Below, one piece after another: positions 10,716-20,839 of a stretch of DNA of 64,000 nucleotides. The stretch is from NCBI RefSeq assembly GCF_000146165.2, contig NC_004347.2, positions 1,178,001 to 1,242,000 of the forward strand, written 5' to 3'. The translations under genes and the position numbers were made by a program. The stretch's first letter is position 1. Every line of letters begins with the position of its first letter. Origin of the DNA: Shewanella oneidensis MR-1. GTDB lineage: Bacteria > Pseudomonadota > Gammaproteobacteria > Enterobacterales > Shewanellaceae. The notes beneath the pieces were generated by a model. That model made no database searches. It was given only the letters and a program-made list of their open reading frames with translations, and was not told the origin of the DNA.

Positions 10716-12089
10716 CTAAACAACAGGTAAATCTAAAATCATTGTGGCAATACTAAAGTAAACCAGTACACCAATGATATCGGCTATTGAGGTGATAAGT
10801 GGTGCACTTGCCGATGCCGGATCCATTTTTAATTTGCTGAGTAAAAAGGGCAGTGACATGCCGATAAGGCTGCCAATAATTACCACGATCTGCATGGTTA
10901 ATGCGACCACTAGGGCGATTTCTGGACCACCGCGCCAAAATCCAAGCAGCGATACCGCCAATGCCATACTCGCACCGAGTAATCCTGCAACCCCTAATTC
11001 ACGCCCCAGTAATGAGACCCAATCCTTGAGTATCACTTCGCCCGTGGCTAAGGCTCGCACCATTAATGTGGCAGATTGCGAACCCGCATTACCACCACTG
11101 TCGATGAGTAGAGGAAGAAAGAACACCAAAGAAACATAACTGGCAATAGTATCCTCAAAGAACGCGATGCCAGCCCCTGAAAAAATATTGCCAAATACCA
11201 AAATAACTAGCCAAGTTACCCGTTTACGGTAAAGCAAGCCAATGCTGGCGGTTTTTAAATTGTGCTCAATATTGCCGATGGCCGCATTTTTAGTAAATTC
11301 AACATCAACCTGTGAACTGGCAATGTCCATCGCATCGTCATAGGTGACTATGCCGACTAACTGCCCCTTACCATTAATGATCGGCAGGGCCAGCAAATCG
11401 TAGTGGGCAATCATCTGCACTGCTTCTTGGCAAAGTGCGTTGGCATCAAGGGCAATAGGGTTAGGCTTCATAAAATCAACCACTCGCTCTTCTGGCAGTG
11501 CCAAAAGTAATTGCCGAAGCGACACTGTCCCAATTAAACGCCCTAACATATCGACCACATAGGCTTGATAGATGGTTTCTTTATCGGCGGTTTCCGTGCG
11601 TAGCATTTCAATTGCTTGTGCGGCAGTATGGCGGCTATTGAGCAGGGTATAATCTGATGTCATCGCTGCGCCGACTTTGGTTTTGTCGTAGGCAGCCAAG
11701 GTGCGCATATCCTCTCGTTTTGCCTGCGCTAATACAGGTAATAGCAGTTTTTGTTGCTCTGGTTCGAGCAGGTTATAGAGATCTGCGCGCTCATCTGCTG
11801 CCATGGTCAGTAACAGCGACGACAGCGTGGTTTTATCCAACTGTTGCACCAATGCAGCCTGTAATTCATCGCTTAAATAACGAAATAAATCCGCTGCAAA
11901 TTTTGCGGGAACCAGCTGTAAAAACTGTAATTGTTGTGGCTGAGTAAAGCTACCAAGCACAGCGGCAATATCCGCGGGGTGACGCTCTTTTGCTAAGGCC
12001 GTAATGCCTGCTGTATTACGCTGCTCTAAAATATTTTGGATAGCTACGACGATTTGCTTAGTGTTTTTTGGGTTGTTGTTCATGTTCAT
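10716..12089 (-). CDS. mgtE: Magnesium transporter MgtE
   Basis: Homodimeric magnesium channel of the inner membrane, 457 aa. The order is an N-terminal helical N-domain (to about 130), paired CBS domains (about 140-250, e.g. SDYTLLNSRHTAAQAIEML and VVDFMKPNPIALDANALCQEA) and five C-terminal membrane helices from about 285, including the pore helix region IDSGGNAGSQSATLMVRALA, which is diagnostic for MgtE. In the family the cytosolic domains close the pore when magnesium is plentiful. The start is at ATG 12089 or the second ATG two codons later. It lies 22 bases after the preceding gene and is probably co-transcribed with it. Confidence 0.95.
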   Translation of the reverse strand: MNMNNNPKNTKQIVVAIQNILEQRNTAGITALAKERHPADIAAVLGSFTQPQQLQFLQLVPAKFAADLFRYLSDELQAALVQQLDKTTLSSLLLTMAADERADLYNLLEPEQQKLLLPVLAQAKREDMRTLAAYDKTKVGAAMTSDYTLLNSRHTAAQAIEMLRTETADKETIYQAYVVDMLGRLIGTVSLRQLLLALPEERVVDFMKPNPIALDANALCQEAVQMIAHYDLLALPIINGKGQLVGIVTYDDAMDIASSQVDVEFTKNAAIGNIEHNLKTASIGLLYRKRVTWLVILVFGNIFSGAGIAFFEDTIASYVSLVFFLPLLIDSGGNAGSQSATLMVRALATGEVILKDWVSLLGRELGVAGLLGASMALAVSLLGFWRGGPEIALVVALTMQIVVIIGSLIGMSLPFLLSKLKMDPASASAPLITSIADIIGVLVYFSIATMILDLPVV

Positions 12090-12111
12090 AGTTCATTCTC
12101 TCAACGATCTA

Positions 12112-12792
12112 TTAATTAAAGAAAAAGCTAAAGTCAGCGCCCAGTTGTTGTGTGTTTCCTGTTAGGCTATTGCCTAGGCTAAGTTCAAGCTGAAGCTGTT
12201 TTTTAAGTAAATATTGGTAGGCGAACCTGTAGGCCGTTTCATGGGGCTCATGGTGATAAAATTCGGCTATCCATTGCTGCTCAGTGTCGTATTCGAAGGC
12301 GATGGCTAGGCCTGCAATAAGCTGGGTCGATTGAGCGCCATACTGATCGATACCTAGATTGCCATAGAGGCGTAAATCCTGAGCGGCCAAGTCGTATCCC
12401 AATATCCCCACCATTTGCGTTGTTAGGGGATGGCCGCCTTGATGATTTTTTTGCAAATTGACAGCCAGTGCGCGTTGCCAATGGGTATCGTCTGCATGCC
12501 ATGGCAATTTGAATCCCAGTTCGGTTTGTTGCTCATTGATGCCGTTATCGCGTTGTTGTTCAATGCCTAAGTGCCATTCCCACTGGCCTGGGTTGCAGGT
12601 GCCACTGCCATTTATCTGTTTTGCGCTGTGATCGGATCTCGGCTGTTGCCAACCTAGCTGTAACTCGCAGTGTTCGGCGATGCTGGGATCATCCACATCG
12701 AGTTGAGAGGCATTTGTTGCGACGCTAATACATAGCCCAAAAAATGCCCAAGACTGAAAAGCAAAGGTGAATGGCTTGTTTGTGTACGCCAT
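12112..12792 (-). CDS. Predicted outer-membrane protein in the mgtE operon
   Basis: I do not recognise the family. At 226 aa it has a plausible signal peptide (hydrophobic FAFQSWAFFGLCISVATNA), then alternating polar/aromatic strands throughout, and it ends in GADFSFFFN, a beta-strand ending in aromatic residues of the kind seen in outer-membrane barrels. A small beta-barrel or periplasmic beta-sandwich is inferred. It is first in a two-gene unit with mgtE, which suggests a role in magnesium entry or response. Its Shine-Dalgarno (AGGGAG) sits within a hairpin (see the leader upstream). Confidence 0.7.
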   Translation of the reverse strand: MAYTNKPFTFAFQSWAFFGLCISVATNASQLDVDDPSIAEHCELQLGWQQPRSDHSAKQINGSGTCNPGQWEWHLGIEQQRDNGINEQQTELGFKLPWHADDTHWQRALAVNLQKNHQGGHPLTTQMVGILGYDLAAQDLRLYGNLGIDQYGAQSTQLIAGLAIAFEYDTEQQWIAEFYHHEPHETAYRFAYQYLLKKQLQLELSLGNSLTGNTQQLGADFSFFFN

Positions 12793-12799
12793 GGTTTAA

Positions 12800-13100
12800 C
12801 TCCCTGAGTGTGGGGAGCCAACTGGGGCAAAATAGGCGTGAAGATGTATTCAATAGGCAGCACTTATTCTCCGGCTCAATGCCGGAAAAAACCAATAGGC
12901 GAGCGCGAGCGCTAGCATGACTGGCTAATATTAAGGTCTGAAATTGAATGTACGGGAGTGGGTGAGAAGTGTCACGCTACTACCCTGCTTAGCAGGTAGC
13001 AGCAAAATATTGCGGGCTAGTGCTAGGCGTTTAATCCTGTCTTTTGGACAGGGCATCTACTGTCGCTTATGTGTGTGCCCACAGTGGGTCTCCTAATGAT
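12800..13100 (-). promoter_or_regulatory. Structured 5' leader of the mgtE operon, possible cis-regulatory RNA
   Basis: The - strand leader of about 300 nt contains successive hairpins. In + coordinates they are CCTGTC-loop-GACAGG at 13036-13052; CCCAC/GTGGG at 13078-13088; a bulged 8-bp stem at 12980-12999; CCGGC-loop-GCCGG at 12871-12885; and CTCCC/GGGAG at 12800-12817, whose one arm is the Shine-Dalgarno of the first gene. A sequestered ribosome site ahead of a magnesium transporter suggests translational control by a metal- or charge-sensing RNA. I could not match it to the M-box consensus I recall. Promoter not assigned. Confidence 0.45.
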
Positions 13101-13144
13101 AAAATCGGCTAGATTCTAAACCGCTGACGATGAAAGTCAACCCA

Positions 13145-13160
13145 ATAGGCAATTGCCTAT
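13145..13160. promoter_or_regulatory. 16-bp perfect palindrome, candidate operator
   Basis: ATAGGCAATTGCCTAT is a perfect dyad in the AT-rich region between the divergent mgtE operon and the nuclease gene at 13408. Its position and symmetry suit a dimeric repressor site. The rest of 13161-13407 shows no gene. Confidence 0.35.
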
Positions 13161-13407
13161 ATTTATGGTTGCATTTAGTTTTTATTTTGGGGTTGATTGT
13201 TGTTTTAGTTTTTTATTTTGCTGCATTTTGGTTTTTAAAAGGTTGGCTTGGAGTGAGCGTACGATATTTGTATGTATGTTGAGGTTTATCGAGCGGTGTT
13301 GTGCAGCATCGTCAAATGGACGGATTTAATGATAAAATCTATTCATCGCAATCAGTTAAAAGACGCATTTAGTTAGCGCGACGGTTTGGCTAAAGAGGAT
13401 ACCCCTA

Positions 13408-14541
13408 GTGACGCTTGCTTCCCAACAGCAGTCTATTTCGGCTGAAAACAACCACTCGAATATTCGTATTGCGACTATCAATCTATTTAATTTTATAGAA
13501 CCACCTTTAGCCTTTTACGATTTTGAAAATATCTATAGCCATGGCCAATGGCAAAAGAAATGTCAGTGGTTTGGCGAGCTTTTAAACCAATATCATCCGG
13601 ATATTGTCGGATTTCAGGAAGTGTTTAGCCCTGAGCCATTAAAGCAACTCACGGCACAGCAAGGGTTAACACATTTTGCCATAGTCGACAGCGCCACTTT
13701 GGTCAGTGATTATATTTATCAAAGTCCAGTGGTTGCGCTTGCGTCGCGCTTTCCAATCCTTGACGTGCATGCGATTGAACCCGAGGCACATTTAGTGGCA
13801 GCCATGGGCTTATCGAGTCAATTTAGCTTTAGTCGCAAAGTGCTGCGGGCAACGGTGGATATACCACAAATTGGCGCCTGTGATTGCTATGTGGTGCATT
13901 TTAAATCTAAGCGCCCAGGACTTGCGTTAGAGCCACATCCATTAGGGTTAACCTTAAGTGCGCCGCCCACGCTTGCGTTGCACTCTGAGACTAAGTTATT
14001 AACCGAACAAGCCTTAGGTCGCTGGGCATCGACCATGCAGCGGGGCGCAGAGGCGGCATTGTTGTTCCATGCCATACTCGCGCGGCGGCAAAGCAGAAGG
14101 TACCCCGTGATCCTGATGGGGGATTTTAACGATAGTTTATCTATGGGGGCATTGGATGCATTAACGCTCGAAGGCGAGCATCTTCACAGCAAGGATATCA
14201 AGGCGGCGGGGCTGGGGCATTTGTCCGATGCAGCCCGTTTGGCAGTGTTTGCCCAATATCGACTGCAAGACGCCTATGAGTTATTTGTTGCGGCGAATAT
14301 GCCCGATAACCTAGTCCATTCTCGGGAGCACCGAGCAGCAACCCATTACTATGGCCCTAAAGGTTCGGTACTCGATTATATTTTGCTCTCCAATGAGTTT
14401 GATGCCAGTGATAGCCGCAGTTTGGCTCAGGTGGTGGATTATCAAACCTGCGATAGGCACCTCGTGCGGCCCGAATATGAGCGCGATGCCTACAGTACCG
14501 ACCATGCACCCGTATGGGTAGAGTTGGCACTGCGGCGTTAG
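13408..14541 (+). CDS. Endonuclease/exonuclease/phosphatase family protein
   Basis: A 377-aa protein of the DNase I/AP-endonuclease/inositol-phosphatase fold. The family motifs appear in order: IRIATINLFNF at the N-terminus, VGFQEVF (metal-binding Glu), the MGDFND motif with catalytic Asp/Asn near residue 237, and the C-terminal STDHAPVWVEL carrying the essential Asp-His. There is no signal peptide. The start is GTG 13408, with AAGAGGA upstream. It is flanked by long non-coding stretches and is probably transcribed alone. The substrate (nucleic acid or phosphoester) is not predictable. Confidence 0.85.
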   Translation: MTLASQQQSISAENNHSNIRIATINLFNFIEPPLAFYDFENIYSHGQWQKKCQWFGELLNQYHPDIVGFQEVFSPEPLKQLTAQQGLTHFAIVDSATLVSDYIYQSPVVALASRFPILDVHAIEPEAHLVAAMGLSSQFSFSRKVLRATVDIPQIGACDCYVVHFKSKRPGLALEPHPLGLTLSAPPTLALHSETKLLTEQALGRWASTMQRGAEAALLFHAILARRQSRRYPVILMGDFNDSLSMGALDALTLEGEHLHSKDIKAAGLGHLSDAARLAVFAQYRLQDAYELFVAANMPDNLVHSREHRAATHYYGPKGSVLDYILLSNEFDASDSRSLAQVVDYQTCDRHLVRPEYERDAYSTDHAPVWVELALRR

Positions 14542-16055
<1,514 letters not shown>

Positions 16056-16077
16056 TCGGTCGATTGTGTTACGACCA

Positions 16078-16114
16078 TAAAAAATGCCGGTGCAGTTGCA
16101 ACCGGCATTTTTGT
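16078..16114. terminator. Bidirectional terminator between rlmI and rpiA
   Basis: AAAATGCCGGT and ACCGGCATTTTT arms around GCAGTTGCA, with A-rich and T-rich flanks suiting both convergent genes. Confidence 0.88.
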
Positions 16115-16142
16115 ATCCTGCACTGGTGTCTTGCGAGTAACC

Positions 16143-16802
16143 TCAAGCGGTAAAGGTTTTAACGCCTTCAGGGGTACCAACCAGTAACACATCGGCGCCG
16201 CGTTTTGCGAACAGACCATTAGTGACCACACCCACAATGGCATTGATCTTATCTTCTAATTCTTTCGGATTGAGGATCTTAAGATTGTAAACATCGAGGA
16301 TCACATTACCGTTATCAGTGATAACGCCTTCGCGGTAAACAGGATCACCACCCAGTTTTACCAGTTGGCGAGCCACGTAAGAGCGCGCCATCGGGATCAC
16401 TTCAACGGGCAGTGGAAATTCACCCAAGATATCTACTTGCTTAGTGTTATCCACGATACAGACAAACTTTTCAGCCACAGCTGCAACGATTTTTTCGCGG
16501 GTTAATGCCGCGCCACCACCTTTGATCATGTCCATGTGGCCGTTGATTTCATCGGCACCATCGACATAGACAGATAATTTATCGACGCTGTTTAAGTCAT
16601 AAACCGGGATGCCAAGGGCCTTCATTTTTTGCGTTGAAGCTTCAGAGCTTGATACTGCGCCTTCAATATCAGCCTTCATGGTCGCCAAAGCATCGATAAA
16701 GTGGTTAACGGTTGAGCCTGTGCCCACACCCACAATGCTGTCCTTCTCAACGTATTTGAGTGCAGCCCAGCCCGCAGCTTTTTTCATTTCATCTTGAGTC
16801 AT
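16143..16802 (-). CDS. rpiA: Ribose-5-phosphate isomerase A
   Basis: Interconverts ribose-5-phosphate and ribulose-5-phosphate in the pentose phosphate pathway, 219 aa as in E. coli. Visible signatures are the phosphate-binding [15 protein letters not shown] near residue 26, VDGADEIN with the catalytic Asp pair and [14 protein letters not shown] containing the active-site Glu/Lys region. The ATG at 16802 is preceded by AACAGGATG. It is a monocistronic gene converging on rlmI. Confidence 0.97.
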   Translation of the reverse strand: MTQDEMKKAAGWAALKYVEKDSIVGVGTGSTVNHFIDALATMKADIEGAVSSSEASTQKMKALGIPVYDLNSVDKLSVYVDGADEINGHMDMIKGGGAALTREKIVAAVAEKFVCIVDNTKQVDILGEFPLPVEVIPMARSYVARQLVKLGGDPVYREGVITDNGNVILDVYNLKILNPKELEDKINAIVGVVTNGLFAKRGADVLLVGTPEGVKTFTA

Positions 16803-17068
16803 GTTGACATCCTGTTATGGCAAATGAATAAAAATTCTGAGGTGAGTATACTCTTTTCCGCCAAACAATGTGGCGCAATTGCACTCTGGCTGTGATCCCG
16901 CTAGCAGCGCTCACTTATTTCATCTAAGTACAGCTTGAGCACCTAAGTTCAGCCCTTAGGTGAAATACATTTCACTATTGACGATTATCTATACGGGCTT
17001 AATCTAACTAAGTTACTATTGCTAAAGCAGAATCGGAAAAACAAAATCATTGGTTTAAGGGAGTATGT

Positions 17069-17995
17069 ATGGCAGGGGCGAGTTTATTAACCTTACTCGA
17101 CGATATTGCATCCATTTTGGATGATGTGGCACTGATGAGTAAGGTTGCGGCCAAGAAAACCGCAGGGGTATTGGGCGACGATTTAGCCTTGAATGCGCAG
17201 CAGGTGACAGGCGTGAGTGCCGACCGTGAATTACCGGTTGTCTGGGCGGTGGCGTTAGGCTCTTTTCGCAATAAATTGATTTTAGTGCCAGCGGCCATGT
17301 TGATCAGTGCCTTTATCCCCTGGGCCGTGACACCATTATTGATGTTTGGCGGTTTATTTTTATGTTTTGAAGGCTTTGAGAAATTACATCACAGTTATAG
17401 CCACCGAAAAGATAAACATTCAGAGCAGGCTGAGCCTGATGTGGCAGATATTAGCGATTTAGCTGCCTATGAAAAGGAAAAAGTGCAGGGCGCGATTCGT
17501 ACCGATTTTGTTCTCTCGGCGGAGATTATCGCCATTACCTTAGGCATAGTCGCAGATAAGTCACTCTCGACCCAGTTTTTTACCCTCGCCGTTATCGGTA
17601 TTGTAATGACGGTTGGCGTTTATGGATTAGTGGCGGCCATTGTAAAAATGGATGATGCGGGGTTGTACCTCAGCCAGCGTCAGGGCGAATCAAGTTTCAC
17701 ACGCTTTAATCGTAAAGTGGGCTTTGGTTTACTCAGCGCTGCGCCTCTATTGATGAAGAGCTTAACCATTATCGGTACGGCAGCCATGTTTATGGTGGGC
17801 GGCGGGATTCTAACCCATGGCCTGCATTGGGTGAGTGAGCAAATTCACCATGCGGAGCAATGGGTGTCGGCTATTGCTGTTGTAGGCCCAGTGCTTGGCT
17901 TACTGACGCCGAGTGTGCTCAATGCATTCTTTGGCATTGCAGCGGGCGCCGTGGCGGTATTGTTGATGACGGGTATTCAAAAGCTGCGTAGCTAA
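17069..17995 (+). CDS. YedI/DUF808-family inner-membrane protein
   Basis: A 308-aa polytopic membrane protein with the DUF808 N-terminus MAGASLLTLLDDIASILDDVALMSKVAAKKTAGVLGDDLAL. It has about six to seven hydrophobic segments (for example LILVPAAMLISAFIPWAVTPLL) and a conserved FEGFEKLHH segment. The family (E. coli YedI) has no established function. TTAAGGGAG precedes the ATG. The 266-base upstream gap is AT-rich without recognised sites. Confidence 0.88.
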   Translation: MAGASLLTLLDDIASILDDVALMSKVAAKKTAGVLGDDLALNAQQVTGVSADRELPVVWAVALGSFRNKLILVPAAMLISAFIPWAVTPLLMFGGLFLCFEGFEKLHHSYSHRKDKHSEQAEPDVADISDLAAYEKEKVQGAIRTDFVLSAEIIAITLGIVADKSLSTQFFTLAVIGIVMTVGVYGLVAAIVKMDDAGLYLSQRQGESSFTRFNRKVGFGLLSAAPLLMKSLTIIGTAAMFMVGGGILTHGLHWVSEQIHHAEQWVSAIAVVGPVLGLLTPSVLNAFFGIAAGAVAVLLMTGIQKLRS

Positions 17996-18101
17996 TCGGT
18001 TTTTTATCCTTTATTGCTAGCCATTGTTGAGGTGGCTAATCCGAGTAGTGCGAGCGCGAAGGTGCTCGCCGCTATTATTTCCAGCACTCAAGGTCGATAC
18101 G

Positions 18102-18977
18102 ATGCAATTAATGCGTAATTGCCTTTCTCCCAATAAGTTGGCTTGGCTGCGTCAGGAATTAGGCGAACATGCCGAGGGGCTGATCGCGGCTATGGATGCG
18201 GCGGGGAGTCAATATCTGGCTAGTTTGCTAGAGCCTCAAGCGGGAGACTTATCATCGCCCGAATCGCAACTCAAGTTTGCATGGTTTCAACAAAAGCTTG
18301 CCTTAACCACGCGCTTAACCGATGCAGAGCTTACTCTGTTACCGGTTTTATCGCTAGAGAGCAGGCATGTTGAGTTGGTCACGCCCGAGTATTTGGCGAC
18401 CGCGTTACAGCAACTTAGCCGTGAATCTGTATTAGGATTTGATACCGAAACGCGGGCAAGCTTTGAGCCGAGCGTTCAACATCCCTTGAGCTTAGTGCAA
18501 TTGGCGACTGCAGATACCTGCTATTTATTTCAGCAGGCGGTGCTTGGGGACGCATTCGCTCAGCTTAAACCGCTACTTGAAAACGAGCAGATCTTAAAGG
18601 TTGGAATTGGACTGAGGGGCGATGGGCAAGCCCTTAAGCGAGACTGGAACATTCTCGTCTCGCCCAGACTCGATCTTAATTGGGCGATGGCGCAACTTGG
18701 TGCGGGGAAGGAAATGGGTACGCGGCAATTGGTGGCGGTATTGCTGCACCAGCGTATCGACAAACCTAAAAAAATCACCCTTTCGAATTGGCAGCAAGTG
18801 CCTTTATCTCCAGCGCAAATTCAGTATGCCGCCCTCGATGCGTTAGCAGCGAATCATTGTTTTTGGCAGTTAATTGAAAAGCTGCGAGGGTTTTATGGTA
18901 AGACGAGTGCGGAGAATAAATCCTTACTGCCAACAAATTTAGCCGCAAGATTAGCGAGTTATTTTAATCCGTGTTAA
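18102..18977 (+). CDS. 3'-5' exonuclease of the DEDD (RNase D/DnaQ-like) superfamily
   Basis: A 291-aa nuclease with a DNA_pol_A_exo1-type domain. Exo I is VLGFDTETRASF (catalytic Asp and Glu), Exo II lies in LKVGIGLRGDGQALKRDW and Exo III is IQYAALDALAA with the Tyr and Asp of the DEDDy class. The first 80 residues form a helical extension. I chose the ATG at 18102 (CAAGGTCGATACG upstream) rather than the TTG at 18024, which gives an Arg-rich unlikely N-terminus. There is no HRDC domain, so it is not RNase D itself. It may be co-transcribed with the next gene 41 bases on. Confidence 0.85.
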   Translation: MQLMRNCLSPNKLAWLRQELGEHAEGLIAAMDAAGSQYLASLLEPQAGDLSSPESQLKFAWFQQKLALTTRLTDAELTLLPVLSLESRHVELVTPEYLATALQQLSRESVLGFDTETRASFEPSVQHPLSLVQLATADTCYLFQQAVLGDAFAQLKPLLENEQILKVGIGLRGDGQALKRDWNILVSPRLDLNWAMAQLGAGKEMGTRQLVAVLLHQRIDKPKKITLSNWQQVPLSPAQIQYAALDALAANHCFWQLIEKLRGFYGKTSAENKSLLPTNLAARLASYFNPC

Positions 18978-19018
18978 GACTTGGGGTTAAGCGGCAAGAA
19001 TAAGCATGAGGGGGAGAA

Positions 19019-20011
19019 ATGTTAGATGCGATTTGTGTGCTCACTACCGAGGGCGAAGCTGTGGTTGAACATCCGCAGCCACTAAATTCGCTAGCCCCTC
19101 TGGCAATCACGGGCGTAACCTATAGCGTATTTAAGTTCCAGCAATTGCCCGAGGCAGAGATTGAGCGTCTGCGTCAGCATTTATATTGTCCAGCCTGTTA
19201 TCGCAAAGCCTATTTTCGCAAGGCTTCTAAGGATGGAAAAGCCGCCTGTTTTGGCTCCCGCTATCATCAACTTGATTGCATTGAATTTAATCCGTCTGCG
19301 CAAAAGTCCCGTGAAGAGCAAGATGCCCTTGAAGTGCAGCAACAACTGCTTGAGGCTGATGCCTTAGTTATTGATTTTTCGCTTAAGCCCACTAAGCATG
19401 AGCCCAGTAAAAAACGCCAGCTTAAATCCGACCTCAAAGTAGCGGATATTCAAGCCAATAAGATCAGCGATAACGCTAGCAATATTGGCGTAGTATCGGC
19501 GCTTGTGGACTCTGTGCAGGAGCCCAAAGCTAACTATCAAACCACGCAAGATAAGCCTGAAATTGCCTTAGTAGGGAAGCGAACTCCCAGCCAAGGCTTA
19601 GAGAAATTGCTCCATAGCCTGCTGCGCGGCTCCGACCTCGCCAAATCTGATCTGTGGGTTTACACCGATGATGAGCGTAAATACCGCTGGCGGGCGAAAA
19701 ATCTATTTGTGAATTTCGCCGATGCCGATCCCACCGATAACAAACCCCATCTATATTGGGGCACCTTGTCCCATTGCGATCCTTTGATGACTTGGCTAAA
19801 TCCTGCAGATAGCAAGGATATCGGTATTCCGATTGAGGTGGTCAAAACCAAATTGTTTAAGCAGTTTAACATTACGGATAAACGTGACTTAGAAGGCGCG
19901 GGGATTATCTTGTTTGGTAAGTGTTTTTGGAACAAGGATAAAACGCGCAAAATTATTCAACTTTGGGACAATGACTTACGGCGGATTTTTATCTCAACCC
20001 TTGAAGATTAA
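19019..20011 (+). CDS. Conserved-looking protein of unknown function, possible zinc site
   Basis: 330 aa, not recognised. Residues 58-87 contain C-P-A-C, then a third Cys about 20 residues on and H-Q-L-D-C, a spacing that could bind zinc (LYCPACYRKAYF...HQLDC). The middle (about 100-190) is charged and low in hydrophobicity. The C-terminal 140 residues look globular, with tryptophan-rich blocks (DLWVYTDDERKYRWRAKNLFVNF, LYWGTLSH, GKCFWNKDKTRKIIQLW). There is no signal peptide or membrane segment. GGGGAGA precedes the ATG. It lies 41 bases behind the exonuclease gene, so a nucleic-acid role is possible but unproven. Confidence 0.75.
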   Translation: MLDAICVLTTEGEAVVEHPQPLNSLAPLAITGVTYSVFKFQQLPEAEIERLRQHLYCPACYRKAYFRKASKDGKAACFGSRYHQLDCIEFNPSAQKSREEQDALEVQQQLLEADALVIDFSLKPTKHEPSKKRQLKSDLKVADIQANKISDNASNIGVVSALVDSVQEPKANYQTTQDKPEIALVGKRTPSQGLEKLLHSLLRGSDLAKSDLWVYTDDERKYRWRAKNLFVNFADADPTDNKPHLYWGTLSHCDPLMTWLNPADSKDIGIPIEVVKTKLFKQFNITDKRDLEGAGIILFGKCFWNKDKTRKIIQLWDNDLRRIFISTLED

Positions 20012-20022
20012 GGTGAACTCCT

Positions 20023-20304
20023 TAGGGCGTGTTGACGTTTCAGGGTTATTTTTGCAGCAATTTGGCTGGCTTTTATGCAAGACAAAGTCCGTGCAGTGTA
20101 GTTATTCTACATAAACGGACGATAACGCGGCAGAAAAGCCAGCCAAATGCTGCCCGAAGGGGTCGTCTGGCAAGCCCTTGCTCTTACTTTCTGTCATAAG
20201 AGCAGCTCGTCATTTGAGTGAATAACGACACATCATTCCTCGTTTCGCGAGCACGAACTTGCCAGAACGAACAAAATTTAATCTCGAAACGTCAACACGC
20301 CCTA
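20023..20304. mobile_element. MITE-like element, copy 2 (longest)
   Basis: 282 bp bounded by TA and inverted termini GGGCGTGTTGACGTTTC...GAAACGTCAACACGCCC. It carries the internal palindromic block missing from copy 1 (TTTGGCTGGCTTTT ... AAAAGCCAGCCAAA), with GTCCGTGCAGTG and TAAACGGAC inside it. It starts 12 bases after the stop of the upstream gene. No transposase ORF is present. Confidence 0.82.
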
Positions 20305-20354
20305 GCCATCATGCCAAATTGTAAGGTCGTAATGTAACGCTTTCATGGGGGCAA

Positions 20355-20378
20355 GCCATGCCAAGCATGGCGTTTTTG
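20355..20378 (+). terminator. Rho-independent terminator
   Basis: GCCATGC-CAA-GCATGGC stem followed by GTTTTT. It probably belongs to the 19019-20011 gene and is now separated from it by the MITE-like element. Confidence 0.75.
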
Positions 20379-20546
20379 GTTTCTTTGGGGATTTATTCAT
20401 GCGCTTTAGTGCTCAAAACCGGAATTTATGATAGTGATTGACAGGATGAGATGCTGACTTTTTCAGCTTTATGCCAATTAAATCAACAGTAGACATTAAA
20501 CTTGTTTGAAAAAACCTCAGTTAATTAAGTTTGTCATAAAAAGTCC

Positions 20547-20575
20547 TTTACCTTTGAGAGTGCTTTTAGCATAAT
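20547..20575 (+). promoter_or_regulatory. Sigma-70 promoter of tRNA-Trp
   Basis: TTTACC (-35) and CATAAT (-10) are separated by 17 bases, followed by a GC-rich discriminator (GCCCC) of the stringently controlled type, about 14 bases before the tRNA. Confidence 0.65.
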
Positions 20576-20588
20576 GCCCCACGTCAAC

Positions 20589-20665
20589 AGGGGTGTAGTT
20601 CCAATTGGTAGAACAGCGGTCTCCAAAACCGATGGTTGCGGGTTCGAGTCCTGCCACCCCTGCCA
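20589..20665 (+). tRNA. tRNA-Trp (anticodon CCA)
   Basis: 77 nt including encoded CCA. The acceptor AGGGGTG pairs with CACCCCT, the anticodon loop is TCTCCAAAA (CCA), and the T-arm is GCGGGTTCGAGTCCTGC. It has its own promoter and terminator. Confidence 0.98.
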
Positions 20666-20673
20666 AATAAAAC

Positions 20674-20710
20674 AACGGCTTGCATAGAAATATGCGAGCC
20701 GTTTTATTTT
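20674..20710 (+). terminator. Terminator after tRNA-Trp
   Basis: ACGGCTTGCATA-GAAA-TATGCGAGCCGT stem (one G-T pair) followed by TTTATTTT. Confidence 0.88.
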
Positions 20711-20839
20711 GTCCGTAAATTATATTTTTCCTTGGTGCATTTGCTTACATTTGTTAACTAAAGGTGTTTGCAACTTTCGTCGTGTCTAACATACAATCGC
20801 AAGCCTTATCGTTTGAGGATGTATGGCTTGAATTCTGTG

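Noticed and set aside
12800..13100. Direct assignment of the mgtE leader to the M-box (ykoK) riboswitch
   Set aside because: Only a few bases near 13095 resemble the conserved M-box core; the remaining conserved blocks I recall are not visible, so only a generic structured leader is claimed.
20705..20839. Fur box upstream of the DUF2946/TonB receptor cassette
   Set aside because: The AT-rich stretch has no 7-1-7 TGATAAT symmetry; control by Fur is not claimed.
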